Translations under genes and position numbers: made by a program
Source of the DNA: Bacillota bacterium
GTDB taxonomy: Bacteria; Bacillota; DTU030; DUMP01
Assembly (NCBI GenBank): GCA_030153805.1
Contig: JASKLG010000011.1
Coordinates: forward strand, 1 to 34,322
Direction: 5' to 3'
Length of the DNA: 34,322 nt
Shown here: piece after piece, positions 8,142-19,552 of the stretch
How the letters are laid out: every line of letters starts with the position of its first letter
Position numbering within the stretch: position 1 is the first letter of the stretch
Notes under the pieces: model-generated
The model's input: the letters and a program-made list of their open reading frames with translations, nothing else
What the model was told of the DNA's origin: nothing
Databases searched by the model: none

Positions 8142-8885
8142 CTACGCGCCTTCCCGTTCGCGTTCCCGCTCAATTTCAGCCAGAAGCCGTAAATCCTCCT
8201 CGCTGAGCCGGGCCGTTCGGAGCAGGTCGGGCCGTCGCTCCAGCGTGCGGGCCAAAGCCTCACGCCGGCGCCAGAGGCGAATCTCCTCGTGATTGCCTGA
8301 GAGGAGCACAGGAGGGACCCGCCGCCCCTCCCAAACCTCCGGCCGGGTATACTGGGGATATTCCAGCAGGCCGGTGCTGAAGGAGTCTTCTGCCGCCCCT
8401 TCCTCCGCACCCAGCGCTCCGGGTAGGAGGCGAATCACTGCGTCGGCAATCAGGAGGGCCGGGATTTCGCCCCCTGTTAGCACAAAATCCCCTACCGAGA
8501 TCTCATCTGTGACCAGCGCTTCCCGCACGCGTTCGTCAACACCCTCGTAGTGGCCACAAATTATAATGATGTGATCCTCGCGCGAAAGCTCCCAGGCCAG
8601 GCCCTGGTTAAACAGCCGTCCCTGTGGGCTGGTAAGTATTACCCGGGCCTTCCCTTCCCGGTCAAGCGCACGCACCGCGCGGGCAATGGGCTCCGCCTGA
8701 AGCACCATGCCTCTCCCGCCGCCAAAAGGGTAGTCGTCTACTGCCCGATGTTTATCGGTACTGAAGTCACGGATGTTAACCACTCTAAGCTCAACCAAAC
8801 CTTTTTCCTGTGCCCGTTTGATGATACTTTCATCGAACGGGCCTTCAAACATGCGGGGGAAGAGGGTAAGGATGTCGAGGCGCAT
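8142..8885 (-). CDS. trmD: tRNA (guanine-N1)-methyltransferase
   Basis: 247 aa; [45 protein letters not shown]. Confidence 0.98.
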   Translation of the reverse strand: MRLDILTLFPRMFEGPFDESIIKRAQEKGLVELRVVNIRDFSTDKHRAVDDYPFGGGRGMVLQAEPIARAVRALDREGKARVILTSPQGRLFNQGLAWELSREDHIIIICGHYEGVDERVREALVTDEISVGDFVLTGGEIPALLIADAVIRLLPGALGAEEGAAEDSFSTGLLEYPQYTRPEVWEGRRVPPVLLSGNHEEIRLWRRREALARTLERRPDLLRTARLSEEDLRLLAEIEREREREGA

Positions 8886-8897
8886 ATCCTCCCTCCT

Positions 8898-9413
8898 TTA
8901 GCGTAGCCCGGGGATCAGGTATACCTTGAGGTACTTATCCTCCAGGTTAATCTCCCTGACCACCTCGTGCGTAGCCGGGAGCAAGATCTCCTGTCCGGCG
9001 TCGTTCTTCACCACATAGACGTCGTTGCTGGGCAAATCGATAATCTCGACGACGTTGCCCAGGTTTTCGCCTTCGGTAGTATACACAGGCAAACCGACAA
9101 GCTGAAAGTAGTAGTAATGGCCGGGCGGGAGCTCTACTACATCGTCTTTAGTTACGGCCACTTCCCATTTACCCAGCGCTTTTGCCGCTTCCCGGGTATC
9201 GATGCCTTCAAGTTTGATGATGGCCTTGGATCCTGCCAGGCGTGCCCGCGTTACCGCATACGGCCCCCGCACTTCTTCTCCCAAGACCAAGTAGACCCGT
9301 TTTAAGCGCCGGACGCGCTCGGGAAAATCCGTAAGTAGGGCCAGATTCATCTCCCCTCGCACGCCGTGCGCCGAGGTAACTTGGCCGATGGTAACCAACT
9401 CATCTCTATTCAT
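8898..9413 (-). CDS. rimM: 16S rRNA processing protein RimM
   Basis: 171 aa; IGQVTSAHGVRGEMNLALLTDFPERV; PRC-barrel region; next to trmD. Confidence 0.96.
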   Translation of the reverse strand: MNRDELVTIGQVTSAHGVRGEMNLALLTDFPERVRRLKRVYLVLGEEVRGPYAVTRARLAGSKAIIKLEGIDTREAAKALGKWEVAVTKDDVVELPPGHYYYFQLVGLPVYTTEGENLGNVVEIIDLPSNDVYVVKNDAGQEILLPATHEVVREINLEDKYLKVYLIPGLR

Positions 9414-9807
9414 GGCGCAACTCTACGACCTTGCCGTTGGCCGTCACTATCTCTGCCCCCAACAGGCGGGCAATGCTGTCGCCGGTTTTTATCTCTACCC
9501 AGCCTTCCAGCATCCCCTGGACTACTTCGCTCCCGATCTCCCAATTCTTTACCTCTTCCATTTTCTGCCGCAGGCGCCCGCGCATTTCTAAGCGCTTTTC
9601 CTTTTCCTGCTCAATCTGCTGTTTGGCGGCCAGCACCTGCTGGTGGCCCTGCTTCTCAGCTTCGAGGAGCAACCGTTTCCCCTGAAACTCTATCTGTTGC
9701 AGTTCCAAGTCCAACCTCTGCAGGGTGTTGGCGAGATCGCGGAGCATTTCCTGTTGGAACTCGGGGGTAACTACCGCCTTCAAGGTGATCGTTCGCTTAA
9801 CCAGCAT
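9406..9807 (-). CDS. ylqD: YlqD family coiled-coil protein
   Basis: 133 aa; LVKRTITLKAVVTPEFQ... coiled coil; conserved position between rimM and the KH protein. Confidence 0.8.
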   Translation of the reverse strand: MLVKRTITLKAVVTPEFQQEMLRDLANTLQRLDLELQQIEFQGKRLLLEAEKQGHQQVLAAKQQIEQEKEKRLEMRGRLRQKMEEVKNWEIGSEVVQGMLEGWVEIKTGDSIARLLGAEIVTANGKVVELRHE

Positions 9808-9868
9808 CTATCGCACCCCCTACCAGCTCCGCCTGCGCCTTTGGCTTCCGAGCAGAACTTTCTCCTCG

Positions 9869-10105
9869 TTAGGAGTGCTCGACAATGTCTACCGTCACTC
9901 GTCGGCCGTCCCGGGCAGCGGCAGCGCGCATCACGGTGCGGATGGCTTTGGCCACACGCCCCTGCCTGCCGATTACTTTGCCCATATCTTCGGGGTCTAC
10001 TTTGAGCTCCAGGATCAACGAAGTTTCTCCCTGTACCTCGTTCACGGTCACAGCATTGGGCTTACTCACCAATGCCTTCGCCACAACTTCTAGGAGTTCC
10101 CGCAC
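9869..10105 (-). CDS. khpA: KH-domain RNA-binding protein (KhpA/YlqC)
   Basis: 78 aa; GKVIGRQGRVAKAIRTVMRAAA KH signature. Confidence 0.95.
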   Translation of the reverse strand: MRELLEVVAKALVSKPNAVTVNEVQGETSLILELKVDPEDMGKVIGRQGRVAKAIRTVMRAAAARDGRRVTVDIVEHS

Positions 10106-10120
10106 CTGGTCGCGCCCCCT

Positions 10121-10420
10121 TTAACCCTGGGTAACCTCCTGGCCCTTAGCCTTCGCTTCGGTGAACTTTTCCCAAATACCAACCTTCTTCAGGAGCTTAA
10201 GCGCCGTCTCGGACGGCTGGGCCCCACGTGACAACCAGGTTAGGGCCTTCTCTTCGTCTACTTCTATCACTGCCGGGTCCTTGGTGGGATTGTAGTAGCC
10301 GATGCTTTCCACAAACCGCCCGTCGCGCGGCATACGCGAATCCGCCACTACCAACCGGTAAAAAGGAGCCTTTTTGGCGCCCATGCGCCGCAGACGAATT
10401 CTAACCGCCATAGCTTTCAC
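10121..10420 (-). CDS. rpsP: 30S ribosomal protein S16
   Basis: [42 protein letters not shown]; the real start is probably MAVRIRL (fourth residue M-K-A-M). Confidence 0.98.
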   Translation of the reverse strand: MKAMAVRIRLRRMGAKKAPFYRLVVADSRMPRDGRFVESIGYYNPTKDPAVIEVDEEKALTWLSRGAQPSETALKLLKKVGIWEKFTEAKAKGQEVTQG

Positions 10421-10443
10421 CTCCTTTCAAGGGACACTCGCCG

Positions 10444-11790
10444 CTACCGGATAAAGGGACCAAGGGCAAAAGGAGCTTTTCCGTGTTTACCCGCGCGGCC
10501 GAGCTGCTTGAGGAGCTTTTTCATATCGGCAAACTGTTTGAGCAGCCGGTTTACGTCCTGGACCGTAGTGCCGCTTCCTCTGGCAATGCGCCGCTTGCGG
10601 CTGGCGTCAATAATCTCAGGACGCGCCCGCTCCTCCGGCGTCATGGAGTTGATAATAGCCTCCACACGCACCAGTTCCTTCTCATCCACTTCCATAGCAG
10701 AAAACTTTTTCATCTGGGACCAACCGGGTAGGTAGCCCAGGAGCTGGTCGAGGGGGCCGAGTTTACGCACTTCTCGAAGCTGGGTGCGGAAATCCTCCAG
10801 CGTGAATTCTTCGCGCCTCAGTTTCTGTTCCAGCTTCCTCGCCGTTTCCGCGCTCAGTGCCTCCTGCGCCTTTTCAATAAGGCTGAGCACGTCGCCCATT
10901 CCCAGTATCCGCGCCGCCAGGCGGTCAGGGTGAAATACCTCCAGCCCGTCAATTCCCTCACCTGTGCCGATGAACTTAATCGGTACCCCGGTCACCGCCC
11001 GCACGGATAAAGCAGCCCCGCCCCGGGCATCGCCGTCAAGTTTCGTCAGGATAACTCCATCCAGGCCGATTTGCCGGTGGAAAGCACCGGCTGCGGTTAC
11101 GGCATCTTGGCCGGTCATAGCATCGACCACCAGGATGGTTTCCTTGGGGCAGACCTCTGCCTTAATCTTCGCGAGTTCGCTCATCATTTCTTCATCGATG
11201 TGCAAACGCCCGGCAGTGTCGACAATAACGGTATCGAAGCCTTCCCGGCGCGCCTTTTCTACCCCCGCCCGGGCAATAAGCACCGGATCTACTTCGCCCT
11301 GACTGAAAACGGGAATTTTAAGTTTCGCACCTAATACTTCAAGTTGCTTAATCGCCGCCGGCCGGTATATGTCCGCGGCCACCAAGAGCGGCCGTCTTCC
11401 CTGTTTGGCGAGAAAGTTGGCCAGCTTGGCCGCCGTCGTGGTCTTACCGGCACCCTGCAGACCCACCAGGAGAAACACGGTAGGCGGTTCGGCGGCAAAA
11501 GTCAGGCGGCTGGTGCCGCCGCCGAGCAGGTCGGTCAGCTGTTCGTGGACGACCTTCACCACCTGCTGGGCCGGCGTGAGGCTGGACAATACTTCCTGCC
11601 CCACCGCAGCCTGGCGGACCTTTTCTATGAAATCTTTAACCACCTTAAAATTGACATCGGCTTCTAGAAGAGCCAGCCGCACCTCGCGCAGGGCCTCTTT
11701 GACGTCGTTTTCCGTAAGTCGCCCCCGGCCACCGAGCTTGCGCAGCGCACCCTGAATCTTTTCGGCCAGATTTTCCAGCACCTTAATCAC
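10444..11790 (-). CDS. ffh: Signal recognition particle protein Ffh
   Basis: 448 aa; GLQGAGKTTTAAKLA, DTAGRLHID, M-domain region; overlaps ylxM. Confidence 0.98.
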   Translation of the reverse strand: MIKVLENLAEKIQGALRKLGGRGRLTENDVKEALREVRLALLEADVNFKVVKDFIEKVRQAAVGQEVLSSLTPAQQVVKVVHEQLTDLLGGGTSRLTFAAEPPTVFLLVGLQGAGKTTTAAKLANFLAKQGRRPLLVAADIYRPAAIKQLEVLGAKLKIPVFSQGEVDPVLIARAGVEKARREGFDTVIVDTAGRLHIDEEMMSELAKIKAEVCPKETILVVDAMTGQDAVTAAGAFHRQIGLDGVILTKLDGDARGGAALSVRAVTGVPIKFIGTGEGIDGLEVFHPDRLAARILGMGDVLSLIEKAQEALSAETARKLEQKLRREEFTLEDFRTQLREVRKLGPLDQLLGYLPGWSQMKKFSAMEVDEKELVRVEAIINSMTPEERARPEIIDASRKRRIARGSGTTVQDVNRLLKQFADMKKLLKQLGRAGKHGKAPFALGPFIR

Positions 11791-12142
11791 CTTCCCGGCC
11801 CATGGTCTCCACTAAGGCCGCGATCTCTTTTACCGTTTGTTCCTGTGCCGGAGTAAGTCCCTCTGCCTTCAGGCGTTCCAGGAGCTCCAGAAGGCGCTCG
11901 CGCAGTTCCTCTCGTCTCTGATAAGCCTTGAGTAGGCCCAGCTTGGCCTCAAAGGCTTCTAAGGCCATTTCTGAACGGTGCAGGATGTCGTGCACCGCCT
12001 GGCGGCTTACCCCGAACTCCGCCGCAATCTCTCCTAAGGAAAGGTCCTCGCCGAAGTACAGTTCAACGAAGCGCCGTTGGCGTTCGGTAAGGAGAGGACC
12101 GTAGAAGTCGTAAAGGAGGCCGGTGCGCACGCGAGCATCCAT
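11783..12142 (-). CDS. ylxM: YlxM/p13-like SRP-associated HTH protein
   Basis: 119 aa; LTERQRRFVELYFGEDLSLGEIAAEFGVSRQAVHDILHR. Confidence 0.95.
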   Translation of the reverse strand: MDARVRTGLLYDFYGPLLTERQRRFVELYFGEDLSLGEIAAEFGVSRQAVHDILHRSEMALEAFEAKLGLLKAYQRREELRERLLELLERLKAEGLTPAQEQTVKEIAALVETMGREGD

Positions 12143-12188
12143 TTTCTCCGCCCCTGTTAAGCACTTCTACTTTACACCCACAGATCAC

Positions 12189-12217
12189 ATTCTAAAGAAA
12201 GGCGCATCTTCTGTCAA
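12189..12217 (-). promoter_or_regulatory. Strong candidate sigma-A promoter for ylxM-ffh
   Basis: Minus strand TTGACA-N17-TAGAAT; the -35 overlaps the ftsY stop codon. Confidence 0.75.
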
Positions 12218-13143
12218 GCCTGCTCCTCTGCTCCGCGTCTCTCCCCCAACAGGGCAGCAACGAAAGCCTTTGGATCGAAATCTTCCAGGTCTTCGAGGCC
12301 TTCGCCCACTCCAATCAGTTTTATTGGAACCCCCAGATCCCGCTGTATGGCGACGGCCACACCGCCCTTAGCCGTTCCGTCCAACTTGGCCAGCACTACA
12401 CCCGTGAGGGGTACCGTTTCTTTGAAGAGGCGCGCCTGACTGAGCGCGTTCTGTCCGCTGGTTGCATCCAGCACCAGAAGAACCTCCTGCGGAAGGTCGG
12501 GCCGGGTCCTATTCAACACGCGATAAATCTTATTTAGCTCGGCCATAAGGTTCTTTTTCGTCTGTAACCGTCCGGCCGTGTCGACGATTAAGACGTCTGC
12601 CCGGCGGGCAAGGGCGGCCTGCAAGGCATCATAAGCCACGGCGGCAGGGTCGGATCCCTCCTGATGGCGGACCAGATCCGCCCCTATCCGTTTGGCCCAC
12701 ACCTCCAACTGTTCCGCCGCCGCCGCCCGGAAGGTATCGCAGGCCGCCAGAATTACCTTCTTCCCTTCCTGGCGGTAGCGTGCAGCCAGTTTGGCAATGC
12801 TGGTGGTCTTTCCGGCCCCGTTGACCCCCACGACCAAAATGACGAGAGGTGGCTCGTGAGGCTTAATAAGTTTAGCATGTCCTTCCGCCAGGATTTCTTC
12901 CAGCCTCGCGGCTAAAGCCGCCTTCAGGCCCTCTACGGAATTTACCCGTTCCCGGCGAACTGCATCCAAAAGGTCTTCCGTTACCGTCACCCCTACATCG
13001 GCACCGAGCAAAATTTCCTCGAGATCTTCAAGAGTTTCCTCTTTAAGCTTACCGCCCAGGGGCACGATCCCCTGAAGTTTTTCCGCAAGAGCATTACGGG
13101 TCTTGGCCAATCCGGCACTTAGGCGCGACCAAAATCCAACCAA
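12214..13143 (-). CDS. ftsY: Signal recognition particle receptor FtsY
   Basis: 309 aa; GVNGAGKTTSIAKLA, DTAGRLQTKKNLM, KLDGTAKGG. Confidence 0.98.
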   Translation of the reverse strand: MVGFWSRLSAGLAKTRNALAEKLQGIVPLGGKLKEETLEDLEEILLGADVGVTVTEDLLDAVRRERVNSVEGLKAALAARLEEILAEGHAKLIKPHEPPLVILVVGVNGAGKTTSIAKLAARYRQEGKKVILAACDTFRAAAAEQLEVWAKRIGADLVRHQEGSDPAAVAYDALQAALARRADVLIVDTAGRLQTKKNLMAELNKIYRVLNRTRPDLPQEVLLVLDATSGQNALSQARLFKETVPLTGVVLAKLDGTAKGGVAVAIQRDLGVPIKLIGVGEGLEDLEDFDPKAFVAALLGERRGAEEQA

Positions 13144-13160
13144 GATACTGCCTCCCCAAG

Positions 13161-16100
13161 TTATACTGCTTCTTCAAGACGTATGGAAACTAAGCGCGAT
13201 GCTCCACTAGCACCCATGGCCAGGCCGTATAGGGAGCGTGCGCGGAGCATAGCCTGTTTGCGGTGCGTGATCATAATGAACTGTGTATTTTGGGCCAGCT
13301 CCTCCAAGTAATTCAAGAAGCGGGCAGCATTGGCCTCATCGAGGGCGGCGTCTATCTCATCCAGGACACACAGGTGAGTGCTTCGCGAGCGCAGGAGGGC
13401 AAAGAGAAAAGCAATTGCCGTAAGCGCCCGTTCGCCACCGGAAAGAAGGCTAAGAGGCTGCATTTTTTTGCCCGGCAACTGGGCCCAGATATCTATTCCG
13501 GCGGTTAAGAAGTCTTTTGTACCCGTCAAAACAAGGTCGGCCTGGCCGCCGCCGAAGAGGCGTTTAAAGACTTCCTGGAAGTTTGCCCTTAGTCTGGTGT
13601 GAGTATCCTCCATGCGGCTTGCGACGGTACGATCGATCTCCCGCATCATCCGTTCGAGAGATGTACGCGCGGCCTGCAAGTCGCTGACCTGCTGGGAAAG
13701 AAAGTTATAGCGTTCCTCAAGTTCAGCTAAGGCCCTGGGCGCCTGAAGGTTCACCTCGCCCAAAGACTCAATCTCGCCTTCAAGCCTCTTAACCTCGGCC
13801 TGAGCACCCGGTATACTAACCCCAACTTCCGGCAGCGGTGCACCCACCGGCACGCCTAAGGTTTCAAAAAGCCGTCTCTCAGTCTCTTCGATCTTGGCCA
13901 CAAGGCGCCCGGCGCCAACCTCCCGTTCGTAAAGTTCCTGGCGCAGCCCTTCTTCCTGCCGGCGCAGCGTGCGCACAGCTTTTTCCCCTTCGCTGAGGGT
14001 CGTCTTGAGCTCCTCCACTTCTGCCGCCAGCCCGTCCATCTTCTCCCTCTCCAGGGCCCATGCTTTTTGTTTAGCCGCCTTCTCTCTTTCGAGGCGCCCC
14101 CGCTCTCGCGCTGCCGCTTTCCCAAGCTCGGCCAGTTCGCGGGCACGCTCGCCCTGGGCAGCCAACTCCTGTTCCAAGCGCCGAAGAGCCGCCTGCCGCT
14201 CTTCCTCTCGCCGGATGAGTTGTTTGCTTTTTTCCTCTGCTGCAGCTATTGCCAGGCGAAGCCGCGTCACTTTCTCGCGTAGGCCTTCGACCTCCAGTCC
14301 AAGCTGGGCTTCTTTTTCTTCCCAGGCCCGGATTTCTCTTTCCCAGCGTCCAACTTCAGCCTCCAGCCGCTTCCATTCGCTTTCGGCCACTTCGCGTCTT
14401 TTGGCCAGCTCAGCCAGGGCCTGCTCTAGGGCGGCTGCTTCTTCTTCCCAGGTAGCGTGCGCTCGTTCCGTTTCGTTAAGCTGCGCCTCGTAGTAGGTCA
14501 GCCGGCGCCGGCTTTCGTCTATAGTATCTTTCTTTTGCCCTATTTCTTCCGTTAGACGGGAGAGTTCTACCTCAAGTCCGCCGGCGCGTGCACGGGCAGC
14601 TTCAACCGCCGCTTCGATCCGGGCCAGTTTCTCCTGTGCCACTGCAACCGCTTCTTCCAGCTCGCGCAGGCGCCGGGTCCGGGCTAAGAGGGAACGCTGT
14701 TCGCACCTCCGGCTACCGCCGCTCATGCTGCCTCCCGGGTTCAGAAGGTCGCCTTCCAGGGTAACGATTTTTAGACGGAACCCGGCCGCTCTGGCAACGG
14801 CCCGGGCAGCGTCTAAAGTCCGGGCTACCAGCACCCGGCCGAGAAGGTGCTGGACGACAGGGCGGTGCTCCGGAGCAAAACTTACGAGCTCAGACGCCCA
14901 TCCTACGACGTCGGCCTGCCCTGCTAAACGTCTCTCTTCCGGCCTGGGCTCGGCGGGGCGTACCGTGTTAAGGGGAAGGAAAGTAGCCCGCCCAACCTTT
15001 TTCTCCTTCAACCAGGCAATGGCCGCAGCTGCATCCTCATCCGTCTCGGCGACCAAATACTCCTGAGCGGCGCCCAAAGCCGCCTCCAGGGCCAGTTCCA
15101 GGCCGGCCGGTACCTCCAGAAGGTCGGCCACCGCGCCGTGAATTCCCGAAAGCCGGGCGTTTAGCACGGCACGTGGACCCTGGCCGTAACCTTCGTGGGT
15201 CTCCGCCATTTTCTTCTCGGCAGCAAACTCCATTTTCAACCGTTCCAAACTGCGCCAGGATTCCGTTTGTCGCGCCTTAATAGCGTCCAGCATTTCCCGG
15301 GCGCGGCCGAGCTGCTTCGCGCAGTCTTCCCGCTTAGCCGTTAGGGACGAAAGTTCCTTTTCCGCTGCCGCTAAAGCCGCATTTTCGTTGTCCCTTGCCT
15401 TTCTCAGCTCTGCCAGCCGCTCGGCAGCCGCCTGTCCGGTGGCCCGCACACGCTCCCGGCGTTCGTTCAGGCGGGCTTCTTCGTGCTCGAGGGCCTTAAA
15501 GGTGTTGCCTTTTAGAGCGCGCTCACTCATAAGGGCGATGATCCTCTCACGCCGGGCAGCCAGCTCCCGGGCTGCTGATGCTCGTTCCGCCTCAGTATTC
15601 TTAAGTTTTTTTTCGAGTTCTTGAAGAAGAACGCCTTTCTCCTTTAATTCGGCAGATACCGCCTCTTGTTCAGCTTTTTCCTGCGCGGTAAGGTTAAGAA
15701 GGTGTGCCTTTTCTTCTTCAACCTCTGCTTTGCGGAGGGCGATGGCTTCCAGGCGCGCCTTTCTTTCCCGTTCGGCCGCGGCAAGCTCATCAAGGTTTTT
15801 CGTGAGCGCGGCAATTTCCTCTTCTAGCCGCCCTGCCGCCCGCCTCATGTCTTCCCAGCGCGCCTCCTTCTCGGCCAGCTTAAGTTTCTCTTCTTCCAGC
15901 TTGGCCTCCATCTGGCTGCGCTGGCCGGCTAAAGCCGCAAGATCCGCCTTCGCCGCCTGAAGCTTTTCCTCCGCTTCCCTAAGTTCTCTCTCAAGGTCTC
16001 TGAGCTCACTCAGGCCGAGAAAAACCTTCAGCTCTTTAAGGCGCCTCATCCGCTCCTGGTAAATTTCGGCCCGGCGCGCTTCTTCAGCGAGCGGCCCCCG

Positions 16101-16703
16101 CTGCCGTTCCAGCTCGGCTATGAGATCGCCGAGGCGAAGAAGATCCTGGTCGATTTCGGCCAGCTTGGATATGGCCTCTTTCTTCCGCTGCCGGTACTTC
16201 CACACCCCTGCCGCCTGTTCCAAAAAGACCCGCCGTTCCTCCGGCTTAAGATTGAGCACCTCTTCCACGCGACCCTGGCCGATGAAGGAGTATCCTTCCC
16301 GGCCCAGCCCCGTGTCCCAGAAAAGCTCCTGAATATCCCGAAGCCGGCAAGGTACGCCATTTAAGAAAAACTCGCTCGAACCGGACCGGTAGGCCCGGCG
16401 CGTTACGACTACCTCAGAATAAGGAACGGGCAAGCCGCCGTCGGCATTGGCGAAAGTAAGTGTTACCTCGGCCAGCCCATGAGCGCGCCGGTGGTCGGAA
16501 CCGTTAAAGATGATGTCCTCCAACCGCTCGCCCCTTAAAGCATGCAGGCTCTGTTCCCCCAAAGCCCAACGGATGGCATCAACGATGTTGCTCTTGCCGC
16601 TGCCGTTGGGGCCGACAATGGCGGAAATCCCGGGTTCGAAGACGAGCTCGAGGCGTTCGGCAAACGATTTAAAACCTTGTATAGTAAGGCGTTCGAGGTA
16701 CAT
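13161..16703 (-). CDS. smc: Chromosome segregation protein SMC
   Basis: Start refined to ATG 16703 ([20 protein letters not shown]); [22 protein letters not shown] Walker A, long coiled coil with hinge, [18 protein letters not shown] signature, [16 protein letters not shown]-track extension to 16901 crosses a terminator. Confidence 0.98.
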   Translation of the reverse strand: MYLERLTIQGFKSFAERLELVFEPGISAIVGPNGSGKSNIVDAIRWALGEQSLHALRGERLEDIIFNGSDHRRAHGLAEVTLTFANADGGLPVPYSEVVVTRRAYRSGSSEFFLNGVPCRLRDIQELFWDTGLGREGYSFIGQGRVEEVLNLKPEERRVFLEQAAGVWKYRQRKKEAISKLAEIDQDLLRLGDLIAELERQRGPLAEEARRAEIYQERMRRLKELKVFLGLSELRDLERELREAEEKLQAAKADLAALAGQRSQMEAKLEEEKLKLAEKEARWEDMRRAAGRLEEEIAALTKNLDELAAAERERKARLEAIALRKAEVEEEKAHLLNLTAQEKAEQEAVSAELKEKGVLLQELEKKLKNTEAERASAARELAARRERIIALMSERALKGNTFKALEHEEARLNERRERVRATGQAAAERLAELRKARDNENAALAAAEKELSSLTAKREDCAKQLGRAREMLDAIKARQTESWRSLERLKMEFAAEKKMAETHEGYGQGPRAVLNARLSGIHGAVADLLEVPAGLELALEAALGAAQEYLVAETDEDAAAAIAWLKEKKVGRATFLPLNTVRPAEPRPEERRLAGQADVVGWASELVSFAPEHRPVVQHLLGRVLVARTLDAARAVARAAGFRLKIVTLEGDLLNPGGSMSGGSRRCEQRSLLARTRRLRELEEAVAVAQEKLARIEAAVEAARARAGGLEVELSRLTEEIGQKKDTIDESRRRLTYYEAQLNETERAHATWEEEAAALEQALAELAKRREVAESEWKRLEAEVGRWEREIRAWEEKEAQLGLEVEGLREKVTRLRLAIAAAEEKSKQLIRREEERQAALRRLEQELAAQGERARELAELGKAAARERGRLEREKAAKQKAWALEREKMDGLAAEVEELKTTLSEGEKAVRTLRRQEEGLRQELYEREVGAGRLVAKIEETERRLFETLGVPVGAPLPEVGVSIPGAQAEVKRLEGEIESLGEVNLQAPRALAELEERYNFLSQQVSDLQAARTSLERMMREIDRTVASRMEDTHTRLRANFQEVFKRLFGGGQADLVLTGTKDFLTAGIDIWAQLPGKKMQPLSLLSGGERALTAIAFLFALLRSRSTHLCVLDEIDAALDEANAARFLNYLEELAQNTQFIMITHRKQAMLRARSLYGLAMGASGASRLVSIRLEEAV

Positions 16704-16725
16704 AGCGCCCCTCCCCACTCTTTCC

Positions 16726-16734
16726 ATTTTATCA
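16726..16734 (-). promoter_or_regulatory. Candidate extended -10 promoter of smc
   Basis: Minus strand TGATAAAAT about 23 nt before the smc ATG; no clear -35. Confidence 0.4.
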
Positions 16735-16763
16735 CAGGTAGGGAAAGTCCGCCTAGCCCCGCA

Positions 16764-16792
16764 ACAAAAAGGCCTGCCCTCTCCAGGCAGGC
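16764..16792 (-). terminator. Rho-independent terminator after spoVS
   Basis: Minus strand GCCTGCC-loop-GGCAGGC followed by CTTTTTGTT. Confidence 0.8.
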
Positions 16793-16822
16793 TGTAAAAG
16801 CTATCGCTCGGGCTGGAGCTCT

Positions 16823-17083
16823 TTAGCGCGGCCCGACGATCAGTTTGATGGCCGTGCGCTCCTCGCCATCGATTTCGATTTCGGCAAACGCAGGCACGCA
16901 TACCAGGTCCATGCCGTTTGGCGCGACAAACCCACGCGCAATGGCCACGGCCTTCACAGCCTGGTTAACTGCGCCCGCGCCTACCGCTTGAACCTCCGCC
17001 GCACCGTGCTCCCTGAGGACAGCCGCCAGAGCTCCGGCCACTGATTTGGGGTTGGATTGAGCTGATACTTTAAGTACTTCCAC
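16823..17083 (-). CDS. spoVS: Stage V sporulation protein S
   Basis: 86 aa from GTG at 17083 (GGAGG upstream): (M)EVLKVSAQSNPKSVAGALAAVLREHGAAEVQAVGAGAVNQAVKAVAIARGFVAPNGMDLVCVPAF; typical SpoVS length and sequence. Confidence 0.96.
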   Translation of the reverse strand: MEVLKVSAQSNPKSVAGALAAVLREHGAAEVQAVGAGAVNQAVKAVAIARGFVAPNGMDLVCVPAFAEIEIDGEERTAIKLIVGPR

Positions 17084-17129
17084 CTGTCTGCCTCCTTCAG
17101 TTACATCGACCTTTGGGCTCATTAATTCT

Positions 17130-17154
17130 ATTCGCCTCCTGCCGAAAAATTCCT
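17130..17154 (-). promoter_or_regulatory. Candidate sigma-H-like promoter of spoVS
   Basis: Minus strand AGGAATT-N14-GAAT; spoVS is sigma-H dependent in Bacillus subtilis (established knowledge). Confidence 0.6.
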
Positions 17155-17178
17155 GCTTTTCCCCGATAGAAAAGATAG

Positions 17179-17872
<694 letters not shown>

Positions 17873-17883
<11 letters not shown>

Positions 17884-19117
17884 TATACCTTCTTAGGGCA
17901 AGGGTAACATTATGCCCGCCGAATCCGAAAGAGTTACTTAAAACGACGTTTACCTGGGCAGGACGGGGCGTATTGGGCACGTAATCAAGGTCACATTCCG
18001 GATCGGGGTTTTCCAGGTTAATGGTGGGGGGGAGCAATCCTTCCTGTAGCGCAAACAGGCAGGCGATGAACTCTACCGCCCCGGCCGCGCCTAAGAGGTG
18101 GCCGGTCATCGACTTGGTAGAACTTACCGGTATCCGGTAGGCATGGTCCCCGAAGACGCTCTTGATGGCCTGTGTTTCGTAAAGATCATTATAGCTGGTC
18201 GATGTTCCGTGGGCATTGATGTAATCGACGTCCTCTGGACGGAGTCCGGCATCGGCCAAAGCCGCGGCCATTGCCCGGGCCGAACCCTCCCCTCCCGGCG
18301 GCGGAGCTGTTATATGATAGGCATCAGACGTAGCTCCATAGCCAACAAGTTCAGCGTAAATGCGGGCTCCGCGGGCCCGGGCATGTTCGAGTTCCTCTAC
18401 TAGAACCATCCCCGCACCTTCTCCCATAACAAAGCCGTCGCGGTCACGGTCGAAGGGACGGCAGGCATGTTCCGGATCGTCGTTGCGCGTAGATAAGGCC
18501 TTCATACTGCCGAAGCCCGCCAGGCTTATCGGCGCAATGGGCGCCTCGGTTCCGCCGGCCAACACCACGTCGGCTTCACCCCGTTGAATGAGCCGCAGGG
18601 CCTGACCTATCGCGTCGGCGCTTGAAGCGCAGGCGCTTACGGTGGTCAAGCTCGGCCCCTTAAGGCCTAGAAAAATCGATATCTGCCCGGCCGCCATGTT
18701 GGGAATCATCATCGGGATGAAAAAGGGACTTACCCGACCGGGGCCCTTGGTCTCCAGAACCTGGACCTGTTCGGCAAACGTTTCAATTCCCCCAATACCG
18801 GAGCCCACGGCGATGGCTATGCGGGTGGGATCTTCACGGCTGAGATCGAGTTGGGCATCCTCCACCGCCTGGCGGGCGGCCGCTACGCCGAACTGGCAGA
18901 AGCGATCCATGCGCCGGCTTTCCTTCTTATCCATGTAAGACGCCGGATCAAAGTCGTTAATTTCTCCCGCCATATGGCTGGCAAAGGGCGTCGGATCAAA
19001 GCGGGTAATACGATGAATACCGTTTCTGGCCGTGCGCAACCCTTCCCAAAATCCCTCCTTACCGCACCCGATGGGGGTAAGGGCACCGATACCCGTTATA
19101 ACTGCCCTCTTGCGCAC
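17873..19117 (-). CDS. fabF: 3-oxoacyl-ACP synthase II
   Basis: 414 aa; [14 protein letters not shown] active-site Cys, [23 protein letters not shown]. Confidence 0.98.
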
Positions 19118-19210
19118 TCATTCCACACTCCTAACTTTTCGAGAGATAACTGCCGCCGGGGCGGCACCATTTAGAAATATATAAAACCCTCCACCAAACG
19201 GCCTTTATGA

Positions 19211-19236
19211 AAAGTCCCGTAGCGTAAAACTACGGG
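19211..19236 (-). terminator. Hairpin between acpP and fabF (possible attenuator or 3'-end stabilising stem)
   Basis: Minus strand CCCGTAG-TTTTACG-CTACGGG-ACTTTT; short U-tract. Confidence 0.5.
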
Positions 19237-19254
19237 AACCTTCCTCCATCCACC

Positions 19255-19485
19255 CTAGGTGTTTGCCTTAATGTATTCCACCGCATCTCCGACGGTAGTT
19301 ATCTTCTCGGCATCTTCATCGGGAATTTCGATCCCGAATTCCTCTTCCAGCGCCATCACCAGTTCTACGATATCCAGAGAGTCGGCCCCCAAGTCGTCGA
19401 CGAAAGATGCCTCGGGCGTAACCGCCTCCTCATCTACCCCCAACTGGTCGACGATGATTTCTTTGACGCGGTCGAAAATCGACAC
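19255..19485 (-). CDS. acpP: Acyl carrier protein
   Basis: [48 protein letters not shown] with DSL phosphopantetheine site; start refined to GTG 19485 (AGGAGGTGAGGGCT upstream). Confidence 0.97.
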   Translation of the reverse strand: MSIFDRVKEIIVDQLGVDEEAVTPEASFVDDLGADSLDIVELVMALEEEFGIEIPDEDAEKITTVGDAVEYIKANT

Positions 19486-19552
19486 AGCCCTCACCTCCTT
19501 TCACGTTCTCCCAAGTACCCTTAGGGTAAACCACAAAGGCATCGCGTATGCC

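Noticed and set aside
16704-16901. N-terminal extension of SMC in the ORF track (1246 aa)
   Set aside because: The extension translates the spoVS terminator and runs into the spoVS gene; canonical SMC N-terminus starts at [14 protein letters not shown] (16703).
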